Source: Streptomyces sp. CBMA152
GTDB lineage: Bacteria; Actinomycetota; Actinomycetes; Streptomycetales; Streptomycetaceae
Length of the DNA stretch: 64,000 bases
Reading direction: 5' to 3'
NCBI RefSeq assembly: GCF_014596475.1
Contig: NZ_MECJ01000009.1
Coordinates: forward strand, 62,001 to 126,000
Shown one piece after another: positions 17,065 to 26,411 of this stretch (the stretch's first letter is position 1; the number at the start of each line of letters is the position of its first letter). The notes under the pieces were generated by a model. The model did not search any database. It had not been told where the DNA came from and saw only the letters and a program-made list of their open reading frames with translations. A program made the position numbers and the translations under genes.

Positions 17065-17268
17065 AATCACGTCCGAGGTGTGGCGCGCCTTCGCGTACTT
17101 GGGCAACCGTCACCGCGCGCTCGCACTCGATCTGGCCCAGAAGCGATCCCCACGGGGCCCTTGGGAATGGATCACGGCATTCCGTGGCTGTCCTGCATGG
17201 ATCACCATCGAGCTGGCGGCTGCCGCCACTCGGCTACGCACAAGCAGTTTTGAAGGAGTGTCAGCACC

Positions 17269-17679
17269 ATGTCCGTGACACCGCCCGCCGCTGAGCGTGT
17301 ACGCGTCTCCGCGGAGCCCGACTGGTACGAGTCGGCCGGCATATCGCTCGGCATCCGCGTCGGGAATCTGGTCTTCACCTCGGGTCAGGCCCCGATCGAC
17401 GCCCAGGGGGCCACGGTCGGCGCCGGGGACTTCGAGGCGCAGGCCCGCCAGGCGCTCGCGAACCTGTCGACGGTATTGACGAATGCGGGCTCCAGCCTCG
17501 CCGACGTGGTCAAGGCGACCGTGTTCGTCACCGACATTGCACAGCAGGACGTCTTCGCCAAGCTGCGCGCGGAACATTTCCCCAACAAGCCCCACCTTGC
17601 GGAGTCGTTCGTAGAGGTCTCCTCACTCGCCGACCCCGAGTGGATGATCGAGATTGAAGCCATCGGCCTCGTCCGGTGA
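17269..17679 (+). CDS. RidA/YjgF-family deaminase
   Basis: A 136-residue protein of normal RidA length with the family blocks GNLVFTSGQAPIDAQG, FEAQARQALANLSTVLTNAG and VVKATVFVTDIAQQDVF. RidA hydrolyses reactive enamine/imine intermediates; in this copy the classical active-site Arg-containing 'PARSAV/T' block is replaced by PHLAESFVEVSSLADPEWMI, so it may belong to a non-deaminating Rid subgroup. AAGGAG lies ten bases before ATG 17269. It is intact although surrounded by relics. Confidence 0.88.
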   Translation: MSVTPPAAERVRVSAEPDWYESAGISLGIRVGNLVFTSGQAPIDAQGATVGAGDFEAQARQALANLSTVLTNAGSSLADVVKATVFVTDIAQQDVFAKLRAEHFPNKPHLAESFVEVSSLADPEWMIEIEAIGLVR

Positions 17680-17710
17680 AGTGAGGGACCAGAGCCTGTG
17701 CGGCGGACCA

Positions 17711-18360
17711 TCAACGAACCCACAGCCGGATCGCGGCGAGGGTGATCGTTGCGTGAAAGACGTACGTCGTACCGGGTCACCACGGCGGAGCCCTTGAGAG
17801 CGTTGAGGGTCCGCTCGACTTCGTTCCTGCGGGCATGCGGTGCCCGGTCGAAACCAGCGGGGCGACCGCCCTGACTGCCGCGCCGTCGGCGGTTGGCTCG
17901 TTGGTCCCGGCGCTCGGGAAGCGTGTGCCGGATTTGCCGTCGCCGCAGGTAACAGCGGTTGCGGCGCGAGCTGTACGCCTTGTCGCCGCGCATGTGATCC
18001 GGACGCGTCCGCGGGTGACCGCCAGCAGGACGCGGAACACGGATACGGTCCAGCACCAGACTCAACTGCGGCGCGTCACCCCACTGTCCGGGCGTGACCA
18101 GGATGGCCGGCGGACGGCATCCGCCATCACTCGCCAGGTCAATCCTCTTCGTGAGATCGCCGTGAGAATGGCCGATCCCCTCGCCACGACAGGTGGTCCG
18201 GGTGGCACGCGAGCGCGGCGTTCGCCCGCCGGACCTTCTGGCGCTCCCGCGCGTCCCGGGCCACCTCACTGCTCGCGCGCCACGCGTCGCAGCAGTCGCA
18301 CCCCAGCGCGCCGACCGGCTCAAGGCCGTACGCCGGGTCCACAGCCCGGCCGACCCCATG
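17711..18360 (-). mobile_element. IS5-type transposase relic
   Basis: The minus strand reads GDLTKRIDLASDGGCRP, LVTPGQWGDAPQLSLVLDRI, RPDHMRGDKAYSSRRNRCYL, then RRNEVERTLNALKGSAVVTR and, one frame away, YVFHATITLAAIRLWVR with a stop at 17711. These are the DDE core and C-terminus of IS5-family transposases. The N-terminal third (18180-18360) is scrambled across frames, so the element is dead. It sits directly after the ridA gene. Confidence 0.8.
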
Positions 18361-18407
18361 TGCTGAAGCCAGTCCCGCCTGCAGCCTCCCGCAGAAGTTC
18401 GCCCCCG

Positions 18408-18536
18408 GACGGGATCACACCCGAGCACCGGCCGCTGTTTGACCGCATGCACAGGCTGATCCTGGACGCATTCCCCGACGCGAGCCTGGCGCTGTCCTAC
18501 GGGATGCCGACCTACCGGGCTGGCAACCGCAAACAG
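18408..18536 (+). pseudogene. DUF1801-domain fragment
   Basis: The frame reads GITPEHRPLFDRMHRLILDA then FPDASLALSYGMPTYRAGN, the N-terminal half of a DUF1801 (YdhG-like) domain, and then breaks into unrelated residues. There is no start codon with a ribosome binding site and no C-terminal half. It was cut by the events that left the adjacent transposase relic. Confidence 0.55.
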
Positions 18537-18664
18537 CGGATTCGGGCGCTCGCCCGCTCCAGATGCCCATTTCCCCGCTCCGGTCATCTCCAGGACCTGG
18601 TGCAGAGGGCCAGGGACGCAGGCCACGGACGGCACCGCCTCCTCCCCCGCCCGGCTGATACGTG

Positions 18665-19714
18665 TCAAGTCGACTGTCGATGTCCACGGTGTGCTGCGAG
18701 GTGTCCGGTCAGGCTCTCCCAGTTGCCGGAGCCGATGGCGGCCTTCTCCGCCTCGGTGAACGGTGCTTGTTCGAGGAATGACCGGGCGATCCCGCCGCTG
18801 GTGTCGAGGAAGGGGAACCCGCCGGGCCGCGTCCCGAAGGTGTAGGGGTAGTCGGTCGAGTACAGCATGCGCTCGGTGCCGACGACCTCCGCCGTCCATC
18901 GCAGGTAGCGTTCGCTGACCGTGCCGCTGCCGGCTACCCAGAAGTTCTCGCGGAAGTAGGCGGCCAGCGGCCGATCGAGCTTCGCGTTGTGCGCCATGAT
19001 CCCCGTGTGGTCGAGGTAGAACAGCACGACCTCGCCCCAGTGCCCCGCGATGACCTGCAGCCCGGGGTGGCGGTCGAACACGCCGGAGAAGATCATCCGC
19101 ACGTACTGCACGCCGAGGTCGTAGTACCAGCCCAGCCCGGCGGTCGCGAGTCCCATGCCGACCTGGCCCAGGCCGGAGTAGTAGGCGTCCAGGACCGCGG
19201 GCACGGGGGTCTGCGGGTGGAAGTGCAGCGGGACTCGCAGCCGTTCGGCGGTGGCGTAGAGGTCGTCGAACTCCGGGGCGTCGGCCAGCTTGTCACCGGT
19301 CCGGCCGTAGAGCATCGCACCGCGGAAGCCGAGCTGGGTCACCGCGCGCTCCAGTTCCGCCGCGGCGGCCTCGGGCGCCGGCGTCGGGATGGCCGCGAAC
19401 GCCTGGAACCGTTCCGGGTTGCTGTTGACGACGTCGGCCAGGGCGTCGTTGGCTTCACGTGCGACGCTCATGGCGTCCGCGGCCGGGAGGTTCTGCACGC
19501 CGGGTGTGGCCAGTGACAACACCGCAACGTCCAGGCCCTGGTCGTCCATGTCGGCCAGCCGCCGTTCGCCGACGTCCCGCAGTCGCTGGGCGATCGGCTC
19601 GTCGCCGTAACCGAGTTGCGGGATCTGCGGTATCCCCGCCTTCGCCCAGGCGTCGAGCAGCACCGGCAGAACCACGTGTTCCTCAAGTCCTACGATCCGC
19701 AATTTCTCTGGCAC
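18665..19714 (-). CDS. Amidohydrolase-family decarboxylase (PF04909)
   Basis: A 349-residue TIM-barrel metalloenzyme of the ACMSD/gamma-resorcylate decarboxylase group. Visible metal and catalytic blocks: LEEHVVLP at the N-terminus (Glu-x-His in place of H-x-H), LHFHPQTPV (His), VIAGHWGEVVLF (His plus Glu) and YSTDYPYTF (Asp). These enzymes non-oxidatively decarboxylate or carboxylate aromatic acids. GTG 19714 has AAGGAG eight bases upstream. It is divergent from a TetR regulator, with a palindrome in between, so induction by an aromatic substrate through that regulator is likely. Confidence 0.88.
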   Translation of the reverse strand: MPEKLRIVGLEEHVVLPVLLDAWAKAGIPQIPQLGYGDEPIAQRLRDVGERRLADMDDQGLDVAVLSLATPGVQNLPAADAMSVAREANDALADVVNSNPERFQAFAAIPTPAPEAAAAELERAVTQLGFRGAMLYGRTGDKLADAPEFDDLYATAERLRVPLHFHPQTPVPAVLDAYYSGLGQVGMGLATAGLGWYYDLGVQYVRMIFSGVFDRHPGLQVIAGHWGEVVLFYLDHTGIMAHNAKLDRPLAAYFRENFWVAGSGTVSERYLRWTAEVVGTERMLYSTDYPYTFGTRPGGFPFLDTSGGIARSFLEQAPFTEAEKAAIGSGNWESLTGHLAAHRGHRQST

Positions 19715-19767
19715 TAGATGCTCCTTGTTCCGGCGCGGGCGAGCTGCACCCACCAGTCCATGTTTCC

Positions 19768-19779
19768 AGTGAAATCACT
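19768..19779. promoter_or_regulatory. Candidate TetR operator
   Basis: Short palindrome AGTGAAATCACT in an A/T-rich stretch between the divergent amidohydrolase and TetR genes. Just to the right, gtatca and tgatac half-sites recur (about 19785-19835), so the region may bind the regulator at more than one place. Confidence 0.4.
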
Positions 19780-19833
19780 TTGACGGTATCACTGATATTT
19801 GCAGCGGTACAGCCTCGCCGATATCGTTGATAC

Positions 19834-20577
19834 ATGCCTGCTGGGACGAGTCATGACGCGTCTGCCCCCGAAGCGAGGGCAGTGGACGCCAGCCGTGAGC
19901 TGATCCGCCGACGCGTGGTCGAGGCCGCCGCGGACCTGCTCGCCCGCGAGGGGCGTGACGCGGTGACGACCCGCGCGGTCGCGGCGGCGGCCGGGGTGCA
20001 GCCACCGGTGATCTACCGCCACTTCGGCGACAAGGACGGGTTGCTGGAGGCGGTGGCCGAGCACGGCTACGCCACGTTTCTGGCGGCCAAGCACCTCGAC
20101 GCCGCTCCACGTGACCCCGTCGAGGATCTGCGCGCGGGATGGGACCTCGCCGTCGAGTTCGGGCTCGCCAACCCCGCGCTGTACGCGCTGATGTACGGCG
20201 AACCCAAACGCGGCACGACGTCAGCGGCGTTCGCGGCCGGCATGCAGATCCTGACGGGACGCATCCGCCGCCTCGCCGCCGGCGGCTGGCTGCGCGTCGA
20301 GGAGAAACTCGCGGCCGCCCTGATCCACGCGACCGCACGCGGCGCCGTGCTCACCTGGCTGTCGCTCCCCGACGATCAACGCGACCCGGCCCTGCTGGCC
20401 GCCATGCGCGAGTCGATGGTCACCGCTGTCACCAACCAGAAACCCGCCGTGCACGACCCGAGCCCCGCCGGCGCCGCCCGAGCGTTGCGTACCTTGCTGC
20501 CCGAACAGACATCACTGAGCAGCGCCGAGCAGCACCTCCTCGGCGAATGGCTCGATCGCCTTGCCACCGAGGGATAG
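19834..20577 (+). CDS. TetR/AcrR-family regulator
   Basis: A 247-residue protein with an N-terminal TetR DNA-binding domain (RRRVVEAAADLLAREGRDAV, TTRAVAAAAGVQPPVIYRHF, GDKDGLLEAV) and a C-terminal ligand/dimer domain (ANPALYALMYGEP, AAALIHATARGAVLTWL). ATG 19834. It is transcribed away from the amidohydrolase gene 120 bp to the left and most likely represses it. It ends convergent with the AsnC-type gene, 26 bp away. Confidence 0.92.
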   Translation: MPAGTSHDASAPEARAVDASRELIRRRVVEAAADLLAREGRDAVTTRAVAAAAGVQPPVIYRHFGDKDGLLEAVAEHGYATFLAAKHLDAAPRDPVEDLRAGWDLAVEFGLANPALYALMYGEPKRGTTSAAFAAGMQILTGRIRRLAAGGWLRVEEKLAAALIHATARGAVLTWLSLPDDQRDPALLAAMRESMVTAVTNQKPAVHDPSPAGAARALRTLLPEQTSLSSAEQHLLGEWLDRLATEG

Positions 20578-20603
20578 CTGAGCGCCGACTTGCGTCGAGC
20601 CGC

Positions 20604-21590
20604 TCACGTGTCGGTGGCGGGGCCGTGGAGGCCGGCGGCGCCCTTGAAGGTCTGCAGCACCGGGGCACTGTCGACGCTCCGTACGCCGCGCAGGGTGGAG
20701 ATCTGCGTACTCAGGTACGTGTACAGCGCGGGGATGTCGCGCGTTGCCAGTGAGGCGTGGAGGTTGGAGGACCCGCTGGTGGCGGCGACGAAGGCGACCT
20801 CGGGGTGTGCGGTGAGGGCGAGCCCGACGCGTTCCAGGTGTGCGGGTTTGACCGAGAGCCAGAGCAGGGTGCGCATGCCGAGGCCGAGCAGGGGCCACCG
20901 GGCGTCGACGTGGAAGTAGAGCGCTCCGGCGGCGCGCAGTTCGGCGATACGGCGCTGCACCGTGGAGCGTGAGGCGCCCGTCTGCGCGGCCAGTTGGGCG
21001 GTGGCGGCGCGACCGTCGTCGCGCAGCAGGCCGAGCAGCTGCCGGTCGAGATCGTCGAGCTCGACGGGCTGCCCCGGATCTGTGGCCGGCGGGTCCGCGG
21101 GGCGCAGTTGTGCGACCTGCTCGGGCGTGAGGGCGTTCAGCTTGGTGACGATCCCCGAGGCGCGTCCGGAGTAGATGTGGAGCAGGCAGTGGGCGCTGAC
21201 GTCCAGGACGCGGGCCGTCTTGGGCAGTTCCCGCAGGAGCAGGCTCTCGCCCGGGGTGGCGGCGGAGGTCACGCAGACCAGTTCGGTGCCGCCTGACGTG
21301 CGGCTGATCCACGAGGTGTCGTCCCGCCGAGCCAGTGACCGCGCGATCGCCTGCGCCGAGTCCGGCGTGCAGCGGATGCGCACGAGCCACTCCACATGGC
21401 CCAGTCTGGTCCGATCCACCAGGCCCCACACGCGCAAGGCGTTCGAGGACCGCAGGCGGCTGTAGCGGCGGGCGACGGTCTGGTCCGACACGTCGATGAC
21501 CTGGGCGATCCGGGCGAACGGAACGCGTCCGTCGATGTGGAGTGCGTGCAGGATCTGCACGTCGATCCGGTCGAATCCAGCTGTCTGCAT
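20604..21590 (-). CDS. AsnC/Lrp-family regulator, two HTH copies
   Basis: A 328-residue protein with two AsnC-type helix-turn-helix units: FDRIDVQILHALHIDGRVPF (residues 5-60) and LDDLDRQLLGLLRDDGRAAT (about 178-230), each followed by a RAM-like ligand/dimer domain. This doubled form is frequent in Streptomyces, where single-HTH Lrp proteins are about 150 residues. ATG 21590 follows AAGGATC. It is divergent from a flavin monooxygenase gene 83 bp away and is the obvious candidate regulator of it. Confidence 0.9.
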   Translation of the reverse strand: MQTAGFDRIDVQILHALHIDGRVPFARIAQVIDVSDQTVARRYSRLRSSNALRVWGLVDRTRLGHVEWLVRIRCTPDSAQAIARSLARRDDTSWISRTSGGTELVCVTSAATPGESLLLRELPKTARVLDVSAHCLLHIYSGRASGIVTKLNALTPEQVAQLRPADPPATDPGQPVELDDLDRQLLGLLRDDGRAATAQLAAQTGASRSTVQRRIAELRAAGALYFHVDARWPLLGLGMRTLLWLSVKPAHLERVGLALTAHPEVAFVAATSGSSNLHASLATRDIPALYTYLSTQISTLRGVRSVDSAPVLQTFKGAAGLHGPATDT

Positions 21591-21673
21591 CACGAGATCC
21601 TTCGCTACGTCGGATCTGCTCACCGTATGCGGGCTGGATGGAGGCCCGGCATCCGTGCGCCGACGATCGGTTC

Positions 21674-23305
21674 ATGAACCAGAACACTTCGACTTCGTCA
21701 ACGGCCCCGCACAGCGCGGCCCCGGACCGCGCGTCGGTACTGATCGTGGGAGGCAGCATCGTGGGCGTCTCCGCCGCGCTCTTCCTCGCCGCACGCGGCG
21801 TCACACCGATCCTCGTTGAACGGCACACCGGCATCTCGCCCCGGCTGCGCGCCAAGCTCTTCTACCCCCGCACCATGGAGGCGTACCGGGCCGTCGGAGC
21901 CGCCGACGACATCTACGCGGTCGAACGCGACCGTCCCCGCAGCGAGTTCGCCGCCGTCGTGGAGTCACTGTCCGGCGCCGAGATCCGACGCTGGCGCCTG
22001 CCCGCCGCCGACGACTACAGCGCCGTCTCCCCCTGCCAGGGCGCCATGGTCAGGCAGGGGGACGCCGAGCGCGTGCTCCGGATGCGGGCGGCTGCCGACG
22101 GCGCGGACCTGCGCTTCGGGCACCACTTCGTCGCATGGGAGCAGACCGGGCAGCGCGTCACGGCCCGGGTGCTCGACGACCTCGGCGTCCCTTACACGGT
22201 TGAAGCCGACTACCTCTTGGCGGCGGACGGGAGCGCCAGTTCGATCCGCGAGGGCCTCGGCATAGCCCGCAGCGGTGACCATGCCCTCGCGTCCTCCATG
22301 GAGCTCACCTTCACCGCGGACCTGCGCCCGCTGCTCGACGGCCGCGGCCTAGCCCTGGCCTTCGCCGAACAGCCAGGCCGCCCGTTCATCTCCTGGACCA
22401 CGGGCCAGGACGCCGGAGCCGTCTCCGTCGGCTACGACCCCGCGACCACGGATCCGGACACCGCGTTCACCCCCGACCGGTCCCAGGCCATCGTCTCCGA
22501 GGCGCTCGGGCTGCCCACCTCCCGCTTCCGGATCACCGGAGCCCGCCCGTGGCGGACGGCTGCCTGGGTCGCCGACACCTACCGCGCAGGGCGGGTGTTC
22601 CTCCTCGGCGACGCCGCCCACGTCTGCCCTCCCGTGGGCGGTTTCGGCGCCAACACCGGCATCCAGGACGCCTGGAACCTCACCACCAAGCTGGTGTCCG
22701 TACTGCGCGGAGACGCCGGAGAGCGACTGCTCGACCGGTACGAGGCGGAACGCCGTCCCGTCGCGGAGCTGACGGTACGACAGGCCGCGGCGCGATCGGC
22801 AGGCGCCCGCGAACTGTCCGCCGGACACGGGCAGTTGCTCAGCGAGGCCGCCGTGGCGGTCGGCTACCGCTACCCCGTGCCGGTGCCCGACCCCGTCACG
22901 CCCCGCGCCGAGGCGCCGCTGCCACCGGCCGACGAACCCGAGCGCTGGCGCGGCGAACCCGGTACCCGACTGCCACACCTCCCGCTCGCCGAGGGCACGG
23001 ACGCGGGCTCCTCGACCCTCGACCTGGTGCGCGGTGGACGCCATGCACTCCTGATCGGCCCGCAGGGCCGAACCTGGGCGCAGACAGCCCAGCGCCTCGA
23101 CCCCGGCCATGCCCTCCTGGACACCGTTGTCGTTACCCCGCAGACCCTGGCGCCCGGTGCGAGCTTCGCGGAGCGCTGCGGCATCAGCGAGGACGGAGCC
23201 ATACTGGTGCGGCCCGACGGCGTCGTGAGCTGGCGCTCCACGCACCTCACCGACGCGCCGCGCGCGGCACTGGAGGCCGCGCTGCGGCAGGCAATGCAAC
23301 GCTGA
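21674..23305 (+). CDS. FAD-dependent aromatic monooxygenase
   Basis: A 543-residue group A flavin hydroxylase: FAD nucleotide motif VLIVGGSIVGVSAALFLA near residue 20, DG-type motif LLAADGSASSIRE, and GDAAHVCPPVGGFGANTGI, the second FAD-binding motif. A C-terminal thioredoxin-like domain of about 150 residues is present, as in phenol hydroxylase and polyketide hydroxylases such as RdmE. It uses NADPH and O2 to hydroxylate aromatic rings. ATG 21674 was chosen because the longer frame upstream (from 21542) runs through the AsnC start region. Divergent from that regulator. Confidence 0.92.
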   Translation: MNQNTSTSSTAPHSAAPDRASVLIVGGSIVGVSAALFLAARGVTPILVERHTGISPRLRAKLFYPRTMEAYRAVGAADDIYAVERDRPRSEFAAVVESLSGAEIRRWRLPAADDYSAVSPCQGAMVRQGDAERVLRMRAAADGADLRFGHHFVAWEQTGQRVTARVLDDLGVPYTVEADYLLAADGSASSIREGLGIARSGDHALASSMELTFTADLRPLLDGRGLALAFAEQPGRPFISWTTGQDAGAVSVGYDPATTDPDTAFTPDRSQAIVSEALGLPTSRFRITGARPWRTAAWVADTYRAGRVFLLGDAAHVCPPVGGFGANTGIQDAWNLTTKLVSVLRGDAGERLLDRYEAERRPVAELTVRQAAARSAGARELSAGHGQLLSEAAVAVGYRYPVPVPDPVTPRAEAPLPPADEPERWRGEPGTRLPHLPLAEGTDAGSSTLDLVRGGRHALLIGPQGRTWAQTAQRLDPGHALLDTVVVTPQTLAPGASFAERCGISEDGAILVRPDGVVSWRSTHLTDAPRAALEAALRQAMQR

Positions 23306-23372
23306 CATCGCCCACAAACCCGGCCCGCCGTCGGTCGCGGGGCTGCTCACCGGTGAGCTGAAGGATGCGATT

Positions 23373-23486
23373 TCCGGTGAGAGGCATCTGGTGATCGTGG
23401 GCAAGGAACACCGGGACCCCGGCGCTCAGTTGCGGTTCATCGACCTGGACGGCTACCGCTGCACTGTGCAATGGTCCGGGCGGGGG
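23373..23486 (+). pseudogene. Possible transposase fragment
   Basis: The frame reads SGERHLVIVGKEHRDPGAQL then RFIDLDGYRCTVQW, resembling the region of IS1380-type transposases that begins 'hPGAQL.f.d..G.r'. No start, no stop in register and no other part of the gene is present. Rest of 23306-23581: nothing supported. Confidence 0.35.
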
Positions 23487-23581
23487 GGGTCCTCGCGCTG
23501 TACTGGGCCTGTCCGCCATAGCCGGTGCGGGGCGGCCCCTTTGCTGGCCCGTGGTCGACCGATGGCCCGCGGTCGGCACGG

Positions 23582-24838
23582 TCAACGCAACGAGCGGATC
23601 GCTGGGTTCGCGGCGACCAGGCCGGCGCACGTCAAGACGGCGCTGCCACAGACCAGAAACAGCGTCGTCGTGCCGTACGGGAGCAGGACGCCCGCGATCA
23701 CGTAAGAGAACGGGTCGAACGCCACCGTGGCCAGAACGACGAGGCTGAGCACTCGGCCCAGCAGGTGCTTGGGCACTCGCTCCTGCAGCGTGGCCACGAT
23801 GACCACTCCGAGGAACCCTGACCCGAGGCCGACGAGTGAGACGACCGCCGTTGCGGGGACGACATGGGTGACAGCGGCGAGTCCGACCATGCCTGCGCCG
23901 ATCGCCGCGACCCCGCCGACCACCGTCCAGCCGCGCCGTGCGGGCGGCCGCCACCCAGCCACGAGCGAGCCGACCAGTGAGCCGGCGCCGAATCCGGAGA
24001 GCACGATCCCCAAAGATCCGGCGCCACCGAGGCGTTGGTCTGCGAGCACCGCGCCGCCCACGAGCACGGGGCCCACGACCGTAAGGTTGATCAGGGCGAT
24101 GGCTGCCAGCATTCCTCGCGCCAGCGGGTCATGCCAGGCGTATCTCAGGCCGGCGCCAAGGGCACGTGCACTGCTGAACTGCTCGCCTTCGATGACGTCC
24201 GGACCGGCGTCGTCCCCGGCACCTTCGCCACGTCGTATGGCGCGGACGAGCGTGCTGAGGGTGACGGCGGCCAACGCAGCCAGGGCCACGATCACACCGA
24301 GCGTCGCATCGAAGCCGACCGCGGCGATGGCTCCGGCGGCCACCGCCGGGCCGATCAAGTCGCCCCCCGACTCCGCACCTTGCACCAGCGCGTTGACTCG
24401 GGAGAGCTTCTCGGTCTGCACGACGGCCGGCACCAACGCCAGGGCCGCCGGGAAGTATGCGGCGTCGGCGGCGCCGAGCAGCCCGCCGAGCAGCGCAACC
24501 GTTGTCACCGATGGTGAGGTGAAGGAGACCAGGGCGCCGAGGGCGAGCAGGACGGCGACCCGGAGCCAGGCGGCGCCGGCCACGACACGCGCCGGACCGA
24601 GGCGGTCGACCAGCACTCCCGCAGGAAGCAGGAGCGCCGCCCGCGGCAGCGCCACGGCCACAAGAACCAACCCTGTAGTGATACCGGGTTCCGACAGTTC
24701 GAGCACGAAGAGCGTGAGCCATATGAGGAACAGCGCATCCACCACCGCCGCCAAGCCTTCGCCCAGGACCAGGCGGCGCAGATGCGGATCTCCGAGCGGT
24801 TCGCGCGGAAGAGAACGGGCGGTCGGTTCCGTCGTCAT
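23582..24838 (-). CDS. MFS transporter
   Basis: A 418-residue protein with about twelve hydrophobic helices and the MFS loop between helices 2 and 3 (LLPAGVLVDRLGPARVV), as in drug exporters of the DHA/enterobactin-exporter group. ATG 24838. It lies on the same strand as, and 323 bp downstream of, the biosynthetic operon that begins at 35247 and ends at 25162; a remnant of an SDR gene lies between. It could export the operon's product, but there is no overlap or shared spacing to prove it. Confidence 0.88.
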   Translation of the reverse strand: MTTEPTARSLPREPLGDPHLRRLVLGEGLAAVVDALFLIWLTLFVLELSEPGITTGLVLVAVALPRAALLLPAGVLVDRLGPARVVAGAAWLRVAVLLALGALVSFTSPSVTTVALLGGLLGAADAAYFPAALALVPAVVQTEKLSRVNALVQGAESGGDLIGPAVAAGAIAAVGFDATLGVIVALAALAAVTLSTLVRAIRRGEGAGDDAGPDVIEGEQFSSARALGAGLRYAWHDPLARGMLAAIALINLTVVGPVLVGGAVLADQRLGGAGSLGIVLSGFGAGSLVGSLVAGWRPPARRGWTVVGGVAAIGAGMVGLAAVTHVVPATAVVSLVGLGSGFLGVVIVATLQERVPKHLLGRVLSLVVLATVAFDPFSYVIAGVLLPYGTTTLFLVCGSAVLTCAGLVAANPAIRSLR

Positions 24839-24993
24839 CCCTCGCTCCCCAAGCCGCCGAGTGGATCGGTCCCGTACGAAAGGCTCACCGGATGCAACTC
24901 CGCGGCGCGCGACATCGCCATGCGCAGCATGCACCGGGTTGTACCGAGCCGGAGACCGCGTCGCTCGCTGATCGACAACATGAACACATCCGC

Positions 24994-25125
24994 TCGCAGA
25001 TTCCGGTGGAACGCGCTGCTCGGCCAGAGGAGACAGCAGCCGCGGGGGGCTTCTTCGCTGGTGATCGGGATACACACATCACAGGAGCTGTGGTGCCGGT
25101 CGACGGGGCTGCAGGTATGGGTTAC
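24994..25125 (+). pseudogene. C-terminal fragment of an SDR-type reductase
   Basis: The frame reads VERAARPEETAAAGGFFAGD then RDTHITGAVVPVDGAAGMGY, the standard end of a classical short-chain dehydrogenase (RPEEIA..., ITGAV.PVDGG). No Rossmann or catalytic part precedes it. It is on the opposite strand from the intact SDR next door, so it is the trace of a separate gene. The remainder of 24839-25161 shows nothing else. Confidence 0.6.
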
Positions 25126-25161
25126 CAGCCGCTGCCCCGCGGCGGTTCACACCGCGGGGCA

Positions 25162-25923
25162 CTATGCGACGTGCGTACCTCCATCGACCACCAGGGTGGT
25201 GCCGGTGACGTAGGACGCCGCATCGGAGACGAGGAAGAGCAAAGCCGCAGCGAGTTCCTCGGGTTGCCCGATGCGGCCCGCGAGCACCCGCGGCATCATC
25301 GCCTCGACGTAGCCCTCGGCATAACCGTCGGTCATCGCCGAGGTGAAGAGACCCGGCGCGAGGGCGTTCACGCGGATGCCCTTGCTCGGGGTCCACTGCT
25401 GGGCGAGATCGCGGGTGAGCCCGAGGATCCCGGCCTTGGACGCCGAGTAGGCAGCCTGCGGCAGACCGCCCGTGACCAGCGCGAGGACGCTGGAGACGTT
25501 GACGATGGAACTGCCGGGCAGCATCACCGCGCCCGCGGCCTGGGCCATCCAGTAGGAGCCGTTGAGGTTGATGTCGATGACCTCACGGAACTGCTCCGGT
25601 GTCTCCTCCGTCGCGGGTTGTTCACTGCTGATCCCGGCGTTGTTGACCAGAATGTCCACCCGTCCGAATGCGTGGACAGCTGCGTCGATCAGCGCGCGGC
25701 AGTCCTCCGGCTTGGCGATGTCGGTACGCACAGCGACGGCTCTGCGGCCGAGCTTCTCGACGGCCGTGCGGACAACCTCCAGTCTCTCGGCGCGCCGTGC
25801 CCCGAGCACGACATCGGCGCCGGCCTCGGCCATCGCGGTCGCGAAGGCGATACCCAGCCCGGAGGAGGCTCCGGTGACCACGGCGACGCGACCGTCGAGC
25901 CGGAAGCGATCGAGAACGCTCAT
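25162..25923 (-). CDS. Short-chain dehydrogenase/reductase
   Basis: A 253-residue classical SDR: NAD(P)-binding TGASSGLGIAFA (residues 18-29), NNAG at about residue 93, Ser in VNVSSVLAL, and catalytic YSASKAG (Tyr/Lys). The C-terminal VTGTTLVVDGGTHVA is the typical end. The GAR after the glycine motif (VVLGARRAERLE) favours NADPH. ATG 25923. It is the last gene of the minus-strand biosynthetic operon, 152 bp after the acyl carrier protein, and would reduce a ketone such as the alpha-amino-ketone made by the upstream PLP enzyme (inference). Confidence 0.92.
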   Translation of the reverse strand: MSVLDRFRLDGRVAVVTGASSGLGIAFATAMAEAGADVVLGARRAERLEVVRTAVEKLGRRAVAVRTDIAKPEDCRALIDAAVHAFGRVDILVNNAGISSEQPATEETPEQFREVIDINLNGSYWMAQAAGAVMLPGSSIVNVSSVLALVTGGLPQAAYSASKAGILGLTRDLAQQWTPSKGIRVNALAPGLFTSAMTDGYAEGYVEAMMPRVLAGRIGQPEELAAALLFLVSDAASYVTGTTLVVDGGTHVA

Positions 25924-26075
25924 GGCCGCCTGCCTTTGTGGAGAACCATGGTGTGCACGGCACATCTCCCGAAGTGAGTCCTGTTGTGTTGCGCGGGAAC
26001 GGTCCTGCGACCGATCGAGCTCTCGTTGATCACTTACGTGCCGAGCGGTGGTGCGGTGGGACCGTCCGGCAGCAG

Positions 26076-26315
26076 TCACTGGTGGTTGGCGAGGTAGCGC
26101 ACCACGTCGCCGACGGTTCTCAACTCCGCGACCTGGTCGTCGGGGATCTTCACCTTGAACGCGTCCTCGACCGCAACGGTGATCTCCACCATCGACAGGG
26201 AGTCGATGTCGAGATCGTCGGTGAAGGACTTCTCGGTGGTCACCTCGGCGGAGTCGACTCCGGCGACCTCTTCGACGATATTGGCAAGGGCGTTGAGCAG
26301 ACCGGTGCTGTTCAC
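26076..26315 (-). CDS. Acyl carrier protein
   Basis: A 79-residue free-standing ACP with the phosphopantetheine site in FTDDLDIDSLSMVEI (Ser39) and an acidic helix 2, resembling fatty-acid/type II ACPs rather than PCPs. Two adjacent GTG codons could start it (26318 or 26315) after AGGAGG; the second has the better eight-base spacing. It lies 96 bp after the oxoamine synthase gene. It probably carries the acyl chain used by the ketosynthase and the PLP enzyme of the same operon. Confidence 0.93.
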   Translation of the reverse strand: MNSTGLLNALANIVEEVAGVDSAEVTTEKSFTDDLDIDSLSMVEITVAVEDAFKVKIPDDQVAELRTVGDVVRYLANHQ

Positions 26316-26411
26316 CACAGGTTCCTCCTGCTGGGGATGGGGTCGGCGTGAGTCGGCCACCGCGCGTGTGGCGCTCGGATCCTCAGCGCGGGGCGAGCCT
26401 CGGTGGGGATG

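Noticed and set aside
17385..18899. 504-residue minus-strand frame
   Set aside because: It runs through ridA and into the amidohydrolase gene in the wrong frame; only the transposase relic inside it is genuine.
20578..20603. Terminator between converging TetR and AsnC genes
   Set aside because: Only a six-base inverted repeat (tgagcg/cgctca) with a long loop is present, too weak to call.
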